Shown here: positions 20,001 to 28,753 of the stretch, in pieces
How the letters are laid out: every line of letters begins with the position of its first letter
How positions within the stretch are numbered: the first letter of the stretch is position 1
From: Flavobacterium sp. LC2016-23
Lineage (GTDB): Bacteria > Bacteroidota > Bacteroidia > Flavobacteriales > Flavobacteriaceae
Length of the DNA stretch: 64,000 nt
Direction of reading: 5' to 3'
NCBI RefSeq assembly: GCF_009674775.1
Contig: NZ_WKKE01000005.1
Location: forward strand, 124,001 to 188,000
Translations under genes and position numbers: made by a program
The notes under the pieces: generated by a model
Seen by the model: the letters and a program-made list of their open reading frames with translations, nothing else
Database searches by the model: none
Told to the model about the DNA's origin: nothing

Positions 20001-20543
20001 TTAAGCTGATTTACCTGCTTTTCTTCTTAATACTTCACCCACAAATTTAACACCTTTTCCTTTATATGGCTCAGGCTTACGGAAACCTCTGATTTTCGCA
20101 GCAACCTGACCTAAAAGTTGTTTATCAAATGATGTTAATTTTACGATAGGGTTTTTACCTTTTTCAGATATTGTTTCTAGAGCTACTTCAGGAGCAATTT
20201 CTAAAACAATATTGTGAGAATATCCAAGAGCTAAATCTAACTTTTGACCTTGGTTTGAAGCTCTGTAACCAACTCCAACTAATTCAAGTTCTTTTGTAAA
20301 ACCTTCAGACACACCAATAATCATGTTGTTGATTAACGATCTGTATAATCCGTGTTTTGCTCTTTGGTCTTTATGATCAGACGATCTTTCTAACAGAACC
20401 TGATCGCCTTCAACTTTTACAGTAATGTCCGAAAACTCCTGAGTTAGTTGACCTTTTTTTCCTTTTACCGTAACGATACCGTCTTTAACTTCTACAGTTA
20501 CTCCAGCAGCGATTACAATTGGGCTTTTACCTATTCTTGACAT
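20001..20543 (-). CDS. rplF: 50S ribosomal protein L6
   Basis: Two repeated domains near the factor-binding site. MSRIGKSPI opens the protein. [10 protein letters not shown] and the end motif ([21 protein letters not shown]) are diagnostic. 180 residues. It is 18 bases after rpsH. Confidence 0.98.
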   Translation of the reverse strand: MSRIGKSPIVIAAGVTVEVKDGIVTVKGKKGQLTQEFSDITVKVEGDQVLLERSSDHKDQRAKHGLYRSLINNMIIGVSEGFTKELELVGVGYRASNQGQKLDLALGYSHNIVLEIAPEVALETISEKGKNPIVKLTSFDKQLLGQVAAKIRGFRKPEPYKGKGVKFVGEVLRRKAGKSA

Positions 20544-20561
20544 CTTATCTAGTCTTTAAAA

Positions 20562-20960
20562 TTAGTATACGTAACAAATTACTTCACCACCTACATTTAA
20601 TTGTTTCGCTTGTTTTCCAGTCATAAGACCTTTTGAAGTTGAAACAATTGCAATTCCTAATCCGTTAAGGATTCTTGGTAATTTGGCAGCACCTGCGTAT
20701 TTACGTAAACCAGGTTTACTAATTCTTTGGATATCTTTAATTACAGGCTCTTTAGTATCTTTATCATACTTCAAAGCAATTTTGATTGAACCCTGAACGG
20801 TGTTGTCCTCAAATTTGTAACTCAAGATATAACCTTGATCAAATAAGATCTTAGTTATTTCTTTTTTTAGATTAGAAGCTGGAATTTCAACAACTTTGTG
20901 GTTTGCAGCCACAGCGTTACGAACTCTAGTCAAATAATCTGCAATAGGATCTGTATACAT
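20562..20960 (-). CDS. rpsH: 30S ribosomal protein S8
   Basis: Primary 16S rRNA-binding protein. I choose the ATG at 20960 (132 residues), because the family begins with M-x-TDPIADYLTRVRNA. An ATG 36 bases upstream would add a 12-residue prefix unlike any S8. The end GGEVICYVY and the RISKPGLRKY segment are typical. Its upstream gap of 104 bases is unusual within this otherwise tight operon and holds a hairpin and a candidate promoter. Confidence 0.97.
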   Translation of the reverse strand: MYTDPIADYLTRVRNAVAANHKVVEIPASNLKKEITKILFDQGYILSYKFEDNTVQGSIKIALKYDKDTKEPVIKDIQRISKPGLRKYAGAAKLPRILNGLGIAIVSTSKGLMTGKQAKQLNVGGEVICYVY

Positions 20961-20980
20961 ATGTATTTGATTGCGACTAT

Positions 20981-21010
20981 GGTTTTCGGGAGGCACTCGC
21001 CTCCCGAACC
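20981..21010 (-). promoter_or_regulatory. Perfect hairpin in the rpsN-rpsH spacer
   Basis: TTCGGGAGGC (20985-20994) pairs perfectly with GCCTCCCGAA (20999-21008) around a 4-base loop. The outer GG and CC can extend the stem with a two-base bulge. It is followed by no T-run, so it is not a typical terminator. It lies about 25 bases upstream of the rpsH start and could be a protein-binding or mRNA-processing site. Confidence 0.6.
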
Positions 21011-21040
21011 TTTAATCAATTAAAATTATTTTTTGGTTTG

Positions 21041-21071
21041 CAAAAGTAGTAACTTATTGCGAGATTACCAA
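21041..21071 (-). promoter_or_regulatory. Candidate internal promoter before rpsH (TTG-N20-TACTTTTG)
   Basis: On the minus strand, TTG at 21071-21069 and TACTTTTG at 21048-21041 are separated by 20 bases. The -7 octamer and the spacing are the same as in the rplC promoter at 27437-27467. The -33 box overlaps the last codons of rpsN. Confidence 0.6.
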
Positions 21072-21334
21072 GACGCTTTTTTAACTCCAGGAATTAACCC
21101 GTTATTAGCCATCTCACGGAAAGTTACACGTGAAATACCAAATTGACGGATATAACCTCTTGGTCTACCTGTTAATTTACAACGATTGTGCAAACGAACT
21201 GGTGAAGCATTTTTAGGTAATTTTTGTAAACCTTCAAAATCTCCGGCTTCTTTCAAAGCTTTTCTTTTCTCAGCATACTTAGCTACCGTTTTCTCTCTTT
21301 TCACCTCACGGGCTTTCATTGATTCTTTAGCCAT
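21065..21334 (-). CDS. rpsN: 30S ribosomal protein S14 (long, zinc-free form)
   Basis: Small-subunit head protein of 89 residues. The long form lacks the CxxC...CxxC zinc motif of the 61-residue type; a single Cys lies in [14 protein letters not shown]. The C-terminal [25 protein letters not shown] block is diagnostic. Three bases separate it from rplE. Confidence 0.97.
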   Translation of the reverse strand: MAKESMKAREVKREKTVAKYAEKRKALKEAGDFEGLQKLPKNASPVRLHNRCKLTGRPRGYIRQFGISRVTFREMANNGLIPGVKKASW

Positions 21335-21337
21335 GTC

Positions 21338-21889
21338 TTAATTCTTTTTAAAAGGTAATCCTAATTCAGCCAATAATGACTTTGCTTCCTTGTCTGTTTT
21401 TGCAGTAGTAACAAATGTAATATCCATTCCTGAAATTTTGTTTACTTTGTCAATATCAATTTCAGGGAAAATGATTTGCTCCAAAACTCCAAGGTTGTAA
21501 TTACCTCTTCCGTCGAAACCAGTAGCTTTGATACCACTAAAATCTCTAACGCGTGGCAAAGCAGAAGTAATAAGTCTATCTAAAAACTCATACATTCTTT
21601 CACCACGTAAAGTAACTTTTGCTCCAATAGGCATCCCTTTTCTCAATTTGAATGACGCAACGTCTTTCTTTGAAATTGTAGATACTGCTTTTTGTCCAGT
21701 GATCTTTGTTAACTCATCAACTGCATAGTCAATAAGTTTTTTATCAGATACAGCTGCACCAACTCCACGGCTCAAAACGATTTTTTCAAGTTTTGGAACT
21801 TGCATTACGTTTGTATATCCGAATTCCTCTTTAAGAGCAGAGATTACTCTACTCTTATATTCTTCTTTTAGTCTAGGTGTATATGCCAT
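21338..21889 (-). CDS. rplE: 50S ribosomal protein L5
   Basis: 5S rRNA-binding protein of the central protuberance. [37 protein letters not shown] central block, [20 protein letters not shown] and [14 protein letters not shown] are all present. 183 residues. The gap to rplX is 2 bases. Confidence 0.98.
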   Translation of the reverse strand: MAYTPRLKEEYKSRVISALKEEFGYTNVMQVPKLEKIVLSRGVGAAVSDKKLIDYAVDELTKITGQKAVSTISKKDVASFKLRKGMPIGAKVTLRGERMYEFLDRLITSALPRVRDFSGIKATGFDGRGNYNLGVLEQIIFPEIDIDKVNKISGMDITFVTTAKTDKEAKSLLAELGLPFKKN

Positions 21890-21891
21890 TA

Positions 21892-22206
21892 CTATAGTAC
21901 TTGATTAGATTTTTTTGAAAATCTTACTTTCTTATCTCCTTCTACTCTAATACCAACTCTAGTTGTTTCCTTTGTTTTAGGATCAATTAGTGAAATGTTA
22001 GATATTTGTATAGAAGCTTCTTTCTTAACGATACCACCTTGAGGGTTTTTAGCACTTGGTTTTGTATGTTTCGAAACCATGTTTACACCTTCAACTATCG
22101 CTTTATTTTTCTCACGGTAAACACGTAAAACTTTACCTTCAGCACCTTTATGGTCTCCAGCAATAACTCTTACGATATCTCCTGATTTAATTTTTAGCTT
22201 TATCAT
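21892..22206 (-). CDS. rplX: 50S ribosomal protein L24
   Basis: Assembly-initiating protein with a KOW motif ([21 protein letters not shown], about residues 5-26) and the tail [16 protein letters not shown]. 104 residues. It lies 11 bases after rplN. Confidence 0.98.
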   Translation of the reverse strand: MIKLKIKSGDIVRVIAGDHKGAEGKVLRVYREKNKAIVEGVNMVSKHTKPSAKNPQGGIVKKEASIQISNISLIDPKTKETTRVGIRVEGDKKVRFSKKSNQVL

Positions 22207-22217
22207 CTTAAAACGAA

Positions 22218-22586
22218 TTAAAGCACTTCTGGTGCTAATGATACAATTTTCATGAATTGTTTTTCACGAAGTTCTCTTGCTACCGGACCAAAAACACGTG
22301 TTCCTCTCATTTCCCCTGCAGCGTTCAAAAGAACACATGCATTATCATCGAAACGGATATAAGAACCATCAGCTCTTCTCACTTCTTTTTTGGTACGTAC
22401 AACAACTGCAGTTGAAACAGCTCCCTTTTTAACGTTACCGTTAGGAGTTGCATCTTTAATAGATACTACAATCTTGTCACCAACAGAGGCATACCTTCTT
22501 TTGGTACCTCCTAAAACACGGATAGTTAAAACTTCTTTTGCTCCCGTGTTATCTGCTACTTTTAGTCTTGATTCCTGTTGTACCAT
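22218..22586 (-). CDS. rplN: 50S ribosomal protein L14
   Basis: Subunit-interface beta-barrel protein. [18 protein letters not shown] opens it, and [38 protein letters not shown] and IVSLAPEVL are textbook blocks. 122 residues, full length. Confidence 0.98.
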
Positions 22587-22588
22587 AA

Positions 22589-22849
22589 TTATTTAGCTCT
22601 TTCTAAGATTTCAACTAATCTCCAACATTTTGTTTTACTTAAAGGACGCGTTTCGCTAATTCTTACAGTATCTCCAATGTTACAGTCGTTTGTTTCGTCG
22701 TGTGCAACGTATTTCTTTGTTTTCAACACGAACTTACCGTATAATGGGTGTTTTACTTTTCTTACTTCAGCAATAACAATAGATTTATCCATTTTATTTG
22801 AAGTAACAACACCTATTCTTTCTTTTCTTAAATTTCTTTTTTCTTCCAT
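22589..22849 (-). CDS. rpsQ: 30S ribosomal protein S17
   Basis: Primary assembly protein of the 30S body. The [19 protein letters not shown] start and [25 protein letters not shown] core identify it. 86 residues. It is 2 bases upstream of rplN and 17 after rpmC. Confidence 0.97.
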   Translation of the reverse strand: MEEKRNLRKERIGVVTSNKMDKSIVIAEVRKVKHPLYGKFVLKTKKYVAHDETNDCNIGDTVRISETRPLSKTKCWRLVEILERAK

Positions 22850-22866
22850 CTTTCAGCAGAATACAA

Positions 22867-23058
22867 TTATTGTAACTCTCTTTTAGTTAGCTCTGTAGCC
22901 AATCTTGCAACTGTTCTTCTTACACTTCTGATTTGAAGTGGGTTCTCAATTGGAGAAATAGCGTGGGCCATTTTTAGGTCAGCATATATCTTCTTAGTTT
23001 GACTAAGTTTTTCTTGCAACTCCGCTGCAGAAAGATCTTTTATTTCTGATTGTTTCAT
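22867..23058 (-). CDS. rpmC: 50S ribosomal protein L29
   Basis: Two-helix protein at the tunnel exit. MKQSEIKDLSAAELQEKL and NPLQIRSVRRTVARLATEL are the family helices. 63 residues. Confidence 0.97.
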   Translation of the reverse strand: MKQSEIKDLSAAELQEKLSQTKKIYADLKMAHAISPIENPLQIRSVRRTVARLATELTKRELQ

Positions 23059-23071
23059 AATATACTATTAA

Positions 23072-23497
23072 TTATGCTTCGAAATCTCTAGCAACGACGA
23101 ACTTAGTTTTTACTGGAAGCTTTTGAGCTGCAAGACGTAAAGCCTCTTTTGCAACTGATAAAGGAACTCCCCCAACTTCAAACATAATTCTTCCGGGTTT
23201 AACAACGGCAGCCCAATATTCAACGGCACCTTTACCTTTACCCATACGTACCTCAAGAGGCTTCTTAGTAATTGGTTTGTCTGGAAATATTTTGATCCAT
23301 AATTGTCCTTCTCTCTTCATGAAACGAGTTGCAGCAATACGCGCAGCTTCGATTTGACGAGACGTTAAGAACATTCCATCTTCATGTACAGATTTAATAC
23401 CAAACATTCCATTAGAAAGTTCATGCCCTCTTTGAGAGTTACCTTTCATTTTACCTTTCTGTACCTTACGGTATTTTGTTCTTTTAGGCTGTAACAT
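23072..23497 (-). CDS. rplP: 50S ribosomal protein L16
   Basis: A-site protein essential for peptidyl transfer. [31 protein letters not shown] segment (here [19 protein letters not shown]), [17 protein letters not shown] and [11 protein letters not shown] are diagnostic. 141 residues. Confidence 0.98.
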   Translation of the reverse strand: MLQPKRTKYRKVQKGKMKGNSQRGHELSNGMFGIKSVHEDGMFLTSRQIEAARIAATRFMKREGQLWIKIFPDKPITKKPLEVRMGKGKGAVEYWAAVVKPGRIMFEVGGVPLSVAKEALRLAAQKLPVKTKFVVARDFEA

Positions 23498-23516
23498 TTT
23501 TCTTTAGTTTAAAAAT

Positions 23517-24278
23517 TTACTTTCTTTTACGAGCGTCTGGTTTTCCACCTTTATTAAAGGGTTTTCTGTCTCCTCTCGGAGAATCGCCACCTTTACCACC
23601 ACCAGTTCCGGATTGTTTTTTATCCATTCCTGCAAGTGGGGAAAGATCTCTCTTTCCATAAACTTCACCTTTCATGATCCATACTTTGATACCCATTCTA
23701 CCGTAAGTAGTGTGAGCTTCAGCCAAAGCATAATCAATATCAGCTCTGAAAGTTGATAGAGGAATTCTACCTTCTTTGAAACCTTCTGAACGCGCCATCT
23801 CTGCACCATTCAAACGACCAGAAATCAAAACTTTGATACCTTCAGCGTTCATACGCATAGAAGCAGCAATAGCCATTTTGATTGCACGTCTGTAAGAAAT
23901 ACGGCTTTCGATTTGACGAGCGATGCTTGTCGCCACAAGATAAGCATCTAACTCAGGTCTTTTGATTTCAAAGATGTTGATTTGAACCTCTTTGTCAGTA
24001 ACTTTCTTAAGTTCCTCTTTCAACTTGTCTACCTCTTGTCCGCCTTTTCCGATAATGATACCAGGTCTTGCAGTAGTGATAGTAACGGTTACAAGTTTCA
24101 AAGTTCTCTCGATGATTACTTTAGATACACTAGCTTTTGATAAACGAGCGTGGATATACTTTCTGATTTTGTGATCTTCGGCAAGTTTATCACCGTAATC
24201 ATTTCCACCATACCAGTTTGAGTCCCACCCTCTGATGATACCAAGTCTATTTCCAATTGGATTTGTCTTTTGTCCCAT
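23517..24278 (-). CDS. rpsC: 30S ribosomal protein S3
   Basis: mRNA entry-site protein with helicase-like role. The KH domain ([18 protein letters not shown], about residues 75-92) and the C-terminal S3 domain ([26 protein letters not shown]) are complete. A Gly/Lys/Asp-rich tail extends it to 253 residues, longer than E. coli S3 (233). Confidence 0.98.
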   Translation of the reverse strand: MGQKTNPIGNRLGIIRGWDSNWYGGNDYGDKLAEDHKIRKYIHARLSKASVSKVIIERTLKLVTVTITTARPGIIIGKGGQEVDKLKEELKKVTDKEVQINIFEIKRPELDAYLVATSIARQIESRISYRRAIKMAIAASMRMNAEGIKVLISGRLNGAEMARSEGFKEGRIPLSTFRADIDYALAEAHTTYGRMGIKVWIMKGEVYGKRDLSPLAGMDKKQSGTGGGKGGDSPRGDRKPFNKGGKPDARKRK

Positions 24279-24283
24279 GCTGC

Positions 24284-24697
24284 TTAAGAATTGCTTTGTG
24301 TGTTATTGATAGCTCCAAGCACGATTGTTACGTGGTTAGAACGTTTTCTTATTCTGTGTGCACGACCTTGTGGAGCTGGACGAAGTCTTTTCAACATCAT
24401 TCCACCATCTACTCTGATCTCTTTAACAAATAATCCAGCTTCTTCTAAATTACCTTCACTATTTTTTTGCTCCCAGTTGTTGATTGCAGATAATAATAGT
24501 TTCTCTAATTTTCTTGAAGCCTCTTTAGAACTGAATCTTAAGATGTTAAGTGCTCTCTCTACCTTCTGACCTCTTACCAAGTCCGCTACTAAGCGCATTT
24601 TTCTAGGTGAAGTAGGGCAGTTATTCAATTTTGCGAAAGCAATAGACTTATTAGCCTCTTTTCTCGCATCTGCTGTTTCTCTTTTACGAACTCCCAT
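24284..24697 (-). CDS. rplV: 50S ribosomal protein L22
   Basis: Tunnel protein whose beta-hairpin lines the exit channel. [25 protein letters not shown], the hairpin-tip [28 protein letters not shown], and length 137 are as expected, with a short N-terminal extension typical of the phylum. Confidence 0.98.
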
Positions 24698-24703
24698 TGC
24701 TTC

Positions 24704-24982
24704 TTATTTTTTACCTTTATTTTTTGCTCCAGCATGACCTCTAAAAGATCTAGTTGGTGAAAACTCTCCTAATTTGTGACCTACCATGTTTTCTGTTACG
24801 TAAACTGGTACAAATTGACGACCGTTATGAACTGCGATAGTCTGTCCAACGAAATCCGGAGTAATCATAGAAGCTCTAGACCAAGTCTTTACTACACTAT
24901 TTTTACCACTTTCTACGTTTTCCTGAACTTTCTTGTCTAACTTATAATGAACGAAAGGTCCTTTTTTTAATGAACGTGCCAT
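24704..24982 (-). CDS. rpsS: 30S ribosomal protein S19
   Basis: Head protein paired with S13. [40 protein letters not shown] and [17 protein letters not shown] leave no doubt. 92 residues. Confidence 0.98.
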
Positions 24983-24988
24983 ATCTTA

Positions 24989-25813
24989 TTATTTCTTTCT
25001 ACGTTCTACGATATACTTGTTACTCGGGTTTTTCTTAGAACGAGTTCTATAACCTTTTGCTGGTATTCCATTTCTTGAACGTGGATGTCCACCAGAAGAA
25101 CGTCCTTCTCCACCACCCATTGGGTGATCAACAGGGTTCATTGCAACAGGTCTTGTTCTAGGTCTTCTTCCTAACCATCTTGTTCTACCAGCTTTTCCTG
25201 ATACAACTAATTGGTGGTCTGAATTAGAAACAGCTCCAATTGTAGCCGAACAAGTTAACAAGATCAATCTTGTTTCACCAGATGGCATTTTAATTGTAGC
25301 ATATTTTCCGTCTCTTGCCATTAACTGAGCAAATGTACCAGCTGAACGAGCAATTACCGCTCCCTGACCTGGACGCAACTCAATACAAGAGATTACAGTT
25401 CCTAAAGGAATTCTGCTTAAAGGTAATGTATTACCAATTTCAGGTTGAGATTCAGGACCAGAAACTAATTTCTGACCAACTTTCAATCCGTTTTGTGCAA
25501 TTACATAAGTTTTCTCACCATCAGCATAAGCTAATAAAGCGATAAATGCAGTACGATTTGGATCGTATTCGATTGATTTCACTGTAGCCGGAATTCCTTC
25601 TTTTGTACGTTTGAAATCAATAATACGATATCTCTGCTTGTGACCACCACCCGTATAACGCATGGTCATCTTTCCTTGACTATTTCTACCTCCAGAGTTT
25701 TTTATCGGCGCTATCAAAGAGCGTTCCGGCTTATCAGTTGTAATGGCGTCATAACCATTCACAACTCTAAATCGCTGACCTGGGGTAATAGGTTTTAATT
25801 TTCTTACTGACAT
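24989..25813 (-). CDS. rplB: 50S ribosomal protein L2
   Basis: Core large-subunit protein needed for subunit joining and peptidyl transfer. [21 protein letters not shown], the SH3-like domain ([21 protein letters not shown]) and the conserved [28 protein letters not shown] loop with the functional histidine are present. 274 residues. Confidence 0.98.
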   Translation of the reverse strand: MSVRKLKPITPGQRFRVVNGYDAITTDKPERSLIAPIKNSGGRNSQGKMTMRYTGGGHKQRYRIIDFKRTKEGIPATVKSIEYDPNRTAFIALLAYADGEKTYVIAQNGLKVGQKLVSGPESQPEIGNTLPLSRIPLGTVISCIELRPGQGAVIARSAGTFAQLMARDGKYATIKMPSGETRLILLTCSATIGAVSNSDHQLVVSGKAGRTRWLGRRPRTRPVAMNPVDHPMGGGEGRSSGGHPRSRNGIPAKGYRTRSKKNPSNKYIVERRKK

Positions 25814-25822
25814 TTTTCTATC

Positions 25823-26113
25823 TTAGATATTGTTGTAAAAATCAATTGTTTCTCCTTCTTGTACTTGAACAATCGCTTTCTTAATTGCATTTGTCTTTCC
25901 ACTGATCAAACCACTTTTAGTGTATTTTGTAGTTCTGTCCGGCCTTACGTTCATCGTGTTAACTGAAACGATAGTTACTCCATAAGCAGCTTCAACAGCT
26001 TTCTTAATCTGAACTTTGTTTGCTTTTTTGTCAACAACGAATCCGAAGCGGTTTAAAACTTCACTTTCTTTGGTTACTTTTTCTGTTACTATAGGTCTAA
26101 TTATGATACTCAT
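25823..26113 (-). CDS. rplW: 50S ribosomal protein L23
   Basis: Tunnel-exit protein and docking site for trigger factor and SRP. RPIVTEKVTKESE, FVVDKKANKVQIKKAVEAAYGV and VNTMNVRPDRTTKYTKSG identify it. 96 residues. Confidence 0.97.
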   Translation of the reverse strand: MSIIIRPIVTEKVTKESEVLNRFGFVVDKKANKVQIKKAVEAAYGVTIVSVNTMNVRPDRTTKYTKSGLISGKTNAIKKAIVQVQEGETIDFYNNI

Positions 26114-26120
26114 ATTCCTA

Positions 26121-26750
26121 TTATTTGCTTAAATTTTCTTCGATTAACTCCAAAGAACCTTCTAAAAGCACTAAATTATTAGTGTTTAAAATAGCGTAAG
26201 TGCTTAATTCTGAGCTAGTTACGACATTAGAAGCCTTTAAATTGCGTGACGACAAATATACATTTTTATTTGACTCTCCCAACACAAATAGAGATTTTTT
26301 ATTTTCTAACCCTAAAGCTTTCAAAACGTTAATGAAATTTTTAGTGTTTGGAGTTTCAAATTTAAAGTCCTCAAGAACGATAATATTTGACTCTTTTGCT
26401 TTGATTGAGAACGCTGATTTTCTTGCCAATCTTTTCAAGCTTTTATTCAATTTGAATGAATAACTTCTTGGTCTTGGTCCGAAAACTGTTCCACCACCTT
26501 TAAACAATGGATTTTTGATACTTCCCGCACGAGCTGTACCTGTTCCTTTTTGTTTTTTAATCTTACGTGTACTTCCTGTCACTTCAGCTCTTTCTTTAGC
26601 TTTGTGAGTTCCTTGTCTTTGATTAGCAAGATATTGCTTTACATCAAGGTATACAGCGTGATTGTTTGGTTCAATTGCGAATACTGAATCAGAAAGTTGA
26701 ACTTTTCTTCCAGTATCTTTTCCGTTGAAATCTAATACTTTTACTTCCAT
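26121..26750 (-). CDS. rplD: 50S ribosomal protein L4
   Basis: Tunnel protein and, in E. coli, repressor of the S10 operon. The tunnel loop with KIKKQKGTGTARAGSIKNPLFKGGGTVFGPRPRSY is conserved. 209 residues. Its ATG overlaps the rplC stop codon by one base (26750), so the two are translationally coupled. Confidence 0.98.
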   Translation of the reverse strand: MEVKVLDFNGKDTGRKVQLSDSVFAIEPNNHAVYLDVKQYLANQRQGTHKAKERAEVTGSTRKIKKQKGTGTARAGSIKNPLFKGGGTVFGPRPRSYSFKLNKSLKRLARKSAFSIKAKESNIIVLEDFKFETPNTKNFINVLKALGLENKKSLFVLGESNKNVYLSSRNLKASNVVTSSELSTYAILNTNNLVLLEGSLELIEENLSK

Positions 26751-27367
26751 TACTTCTGAATGATTACATAAGAGTTTTTATGTCCAGGAACACATCCTTT
26801 AATAACAAGCAGGTTCTTTTCAGCCACTACTTTTAAAACTCTAAGGTTTTGAACTTTTACATTGTCTCCTCCCATTCTTCCAGCCATACGCATTCCTTTG
26901 AATACTCTGGATGGATAAGAAGAAGCTCCCACAGAACCTGGCGCTCTTAAACGGTTGTGTTGACCGTGAGTTGCTTGTCCAACACCACCAAATCCGTGAC
27001 GTTTAACAACCCCTTGAAAACCTTTACCTTTAGATACACCTTGTACATCTACAAATTCTCCTTCAGCAAAAATAGAAACATCAATAAGATCTCCTAATTT
27101 TTGTTCAGTTGCAAAATCTTGAAATTCAACGACTTTTTTCTTAGCAACAGTTCCAGCTTTTTTAAAGTGACCTAAAGCCGCTTTAGTGGAATGTTTCTCG
27201 TTTTTGTCATCGAAACCAAGTTGCAACGCTTCGTACCCGTCAACACCTTTGGTTCTGACTTGGGTAACAACACACGGCCCAGCCTCGATTACTGTACAAG
27301 GAATGTTTTTCCCGTTTTCGTCGAAAATACTAGTCATGCCGATTTTTTTACCAATTAACCCAGACAT
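26750..27367 (-). CDS. rplC: 50S ribosomal protein L3
   Basis: First gene of the S10 transcript here, because rpsJ is elsewhere. [50 protein letters not shown] and [19 protein letters not shown] are diagnostic, including the methylated-glutamine loop region. 205 residues. A complete promoter lies at 27437-27467, about 60 bases of leader upstream. Confidence 0.98.
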   Translation of the reverse strand: MSGLIGKKIGMTSIFDENGKNIPCTVIEAGPCVVTQVRTKGVDGYEALQLGFDDKNEKHSTKAALGHFKKAGTVAKKKVVEFQDFATEQKLGDLIDVSIFAEGEFVDVQGVSKGKGFQGVVKRHGFGGVGQATHGQHNRLRAPGSVGASSYPSRVFKGMRMAGRMGGDNVKVQNLRVLKVVAEKNLLVIKGCVPGHKNSYVIIQK

Positions 27368-27436
27368 AAATATTAATTATTAATTACTAAAATTCCCTTC
27401 AATTTGAAAATAACAGAAATTTCCAAACAGGGAGTG

Positions 27437-27467
27437 CAAAAGTAGACATTAAAATTGAATATACCAA
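27437..27467 (-). promoter_or_regulatory. Promoter of the S10 operon before rplC (TTG-N20-TACTTTTG)
   Basis: TTG at 27467-27465 and TACTTTTG at 27444-27437 on the minus strand, 20 bases apart, match the Flavobacterium consensus exactly. The predicted transcript start is near 27430. Confidence 0.8.
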
Positions 27468-27715
27468 ACGGTTACAAAAATTAAATCGCTCATTATCAAA
27501 ATCCAAGCAACGAACCTTCTGCCTGGAAAATTTTCTTAATTAAAAAATACCTCAGAATGATTTTAACTCTTAAAAACATTTTTCTTAACATTAACCTAAT
27601 ATTAGCTTCAAGAAACTCTGTCAACAGTCTAAATAAAAGACATTCAGCAAAAAAGCAAATAGCAAAAAATAAAAACAACAACGAAGCAAAAAACAAAAAA
27701 ACAAGAAACTACCAC

Positions 27716-27743
27716 AAAAAAAGCGAAACATTTCTGCCTCACT
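27716..27743 (-). terminator. Intrinsic terminator of the small exported-protein operon
   Basis: On the minus strand AGTGAGGCA pairs with TGTTTCGCT (nine pairs, three of them G-T wobbles) around a GAAA loop and is followed by seven T residues. It lies 90 bases after the last gene of the operon. Confidence 0.6.
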
Positions 27744-27832
27744 TTTTTATTTAAAATAAAAACAAAATAAACTTTATTTTCTTATCATAATTTCAAAAAT
27801 CAATATCAATAAAAAATTAATTCCACTCCACA

Positions 27833-28282
27833 CTATTCGAGCCGATATTTCATCAGTACTTTTTTTACATATCGCTTTTCTTTGAATCTTACCAGATCAT
27901 CATCCGCAATACTTTCGAAACGAACTTTATTAAAAAGACTAGGAGCTTTATACAAAAAATAATTATCGCCATCTTTCAAAGCAAAACGGAAAGCTTTTTT
28001 CTTCAAGACAAAAAACAACAATATATCCGAGGGTACTTTAACCACAATCGAATCATTCGAACATTCAAATAACACTCCATTATCAAACCCAGGTTTTAAC
28101 TCAACCCCGTTAATTTGCAATGAATTCATGCCCATTGCCCATTTATCACCGTTCAAGACAATAACTTTTCTAATCTTCCCGGTCGCTTGAGCATTTACAA
28201 CTAACGATATTATCATAAAGAAAAACAGAAATCCTTTAGTCCTAAATAAAAAACCAAATCTTACCAAAACCCAACTTTTCAT
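27833..28282 (-). CDS. Small exported protein of unknown function, paralogue of its upstream neighbour
   Basis: 149 residues with a long N-terminal hydrophobic segment ending in VVNAQ, a likely signal peptide cut after Ala-Gln. I do not recognise the family. The mature part aligns with the protein from 28328-28753: LQINGVELKPG matches MKISGVALESE, and the last 40 residues share the pattern NYF-x-K...DDLVRFKEKRYVKKVLMKYRLE. Both end in an acidic patch followed by a strongly basic helix and a final Leu-Glu. No cysteine pair or catalytic motif stands out. Third gene of a lipoprotein-led operon. An internal Met at residue 23 is an alternative start. Confidence 0.6.
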   Translation of the reverse strand: MKSWVLVRFGFLFRTKGFLFFFMIISLVVNAQATGKIRKVIVLNGDKWAMGMNSLQINGVELKPGFDNGVLFECSNDSIVVKVPSDILLFFVLKKKAFRFALKDGDNYFLYKAPSLFNKVRFESIADDDLVRFKEKRYVKKVLMKYRLE

Positions 28283-28327
28283 CTACAAGATTATTTTGCA
28301 TTCACTTTAAACACTAAAACCTAAATT

Positions 28328-28753
28328 TTATTCCAATCCGAATTCTTTCATTTTCTTTTTAATAGATTTCCTTTTTTTTAACCGAATCAAATCTTCTTCT
28401 CTAATTTCGACTACAACAGGATGAGCAGGGTAACCAACATTTTTAATCTTAAAATAATTACTCCCTGTCCCAAGACCGTATTTAAATCTTCTAACTCTTT
28501 TCTTAAAAAACAGATTCATATAAGTCAACTCAAACTCAACAGAATCCAAAACACTCTCTCTTACAATAAAGCTCTTAAATTCTTCAGACTCTAATGCAAC
28601 TCCGCTTATCTTCATTTGTGAAATTCCACTGTTAACAATAAAACTACTTAACAATACAACATTCTTTTCCTTTTTCACCTGTCCGTTAACAACTAGCAAA
28701 AAGAAAAAAGAAAAAACAAAACCTAGCTTAACTTTTAAGGAACTAATTTTCAT
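28328..28753 (-). CDS. Small exported protein of unknown function, first of a paralogous pair
   Basis: 141 residues, signal peptide MKISSLKVKLGFVFSFFFLLVVNGQ, then about 115 mature residues. Its ATG lies inside the last codons of the lipoprotein gene, an 11-base overlap that implies translational coupling. The C-terminal half (GSNYFKIKN, EEDLIRLKKRKSIKKKMKEFGLE) matches the next gene product closely enough to call them tandem duplicates that have diverged. No known domain is recognised. Export to periplasm or cell surface is inferred from the signal peptide only. Confidence 0.65.
   Translation of the reverse strand: MKISSLKVKLGFVFSFFFLLVVNGQVKKEKNVVLLSSFIVNSGISQMKISGVALESEEFKSFIVRESVLDSVEFELTYMNLFFKKRVRRFKYGLGTGSNYFKIKNVGYPAHPVVVEIREEDLIRLKKRKSIKKKMKEFGLE

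Larger units (their letters stand above)
27368..27832. other. 465-base AT-rich spacer upstream of rplC; no gene recognised
   Basis: Contains the rplC promoter near its left end and a terminator-like hairpin for the incoming small-protein operon at 27716-27743. The rest is homopolymer-rich sequence with runs of A on the plus strand. Short open frames on both strands (around 27496-27754) encode only low-complexity Lys/Asn- or Phe/Leu-rich peptides, and I do not regard them as genes. Confidence 0.7.

Noticed and set aside
20961..20996. Longer rpsH with a 12-residue N-terminal prefix
   Set aside because: The prefix is read from the hairpin-containing spacer and no S8 protein begins this way; the ATG at 20960 gives the canonical start.
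27496..27754. Overlapping short open frames on both strands in the spacer upstream of rplC
   Set aside because: Both encode low-complexity peptides produced by homopolymer-rich AT sequence, with no start context or similarity.
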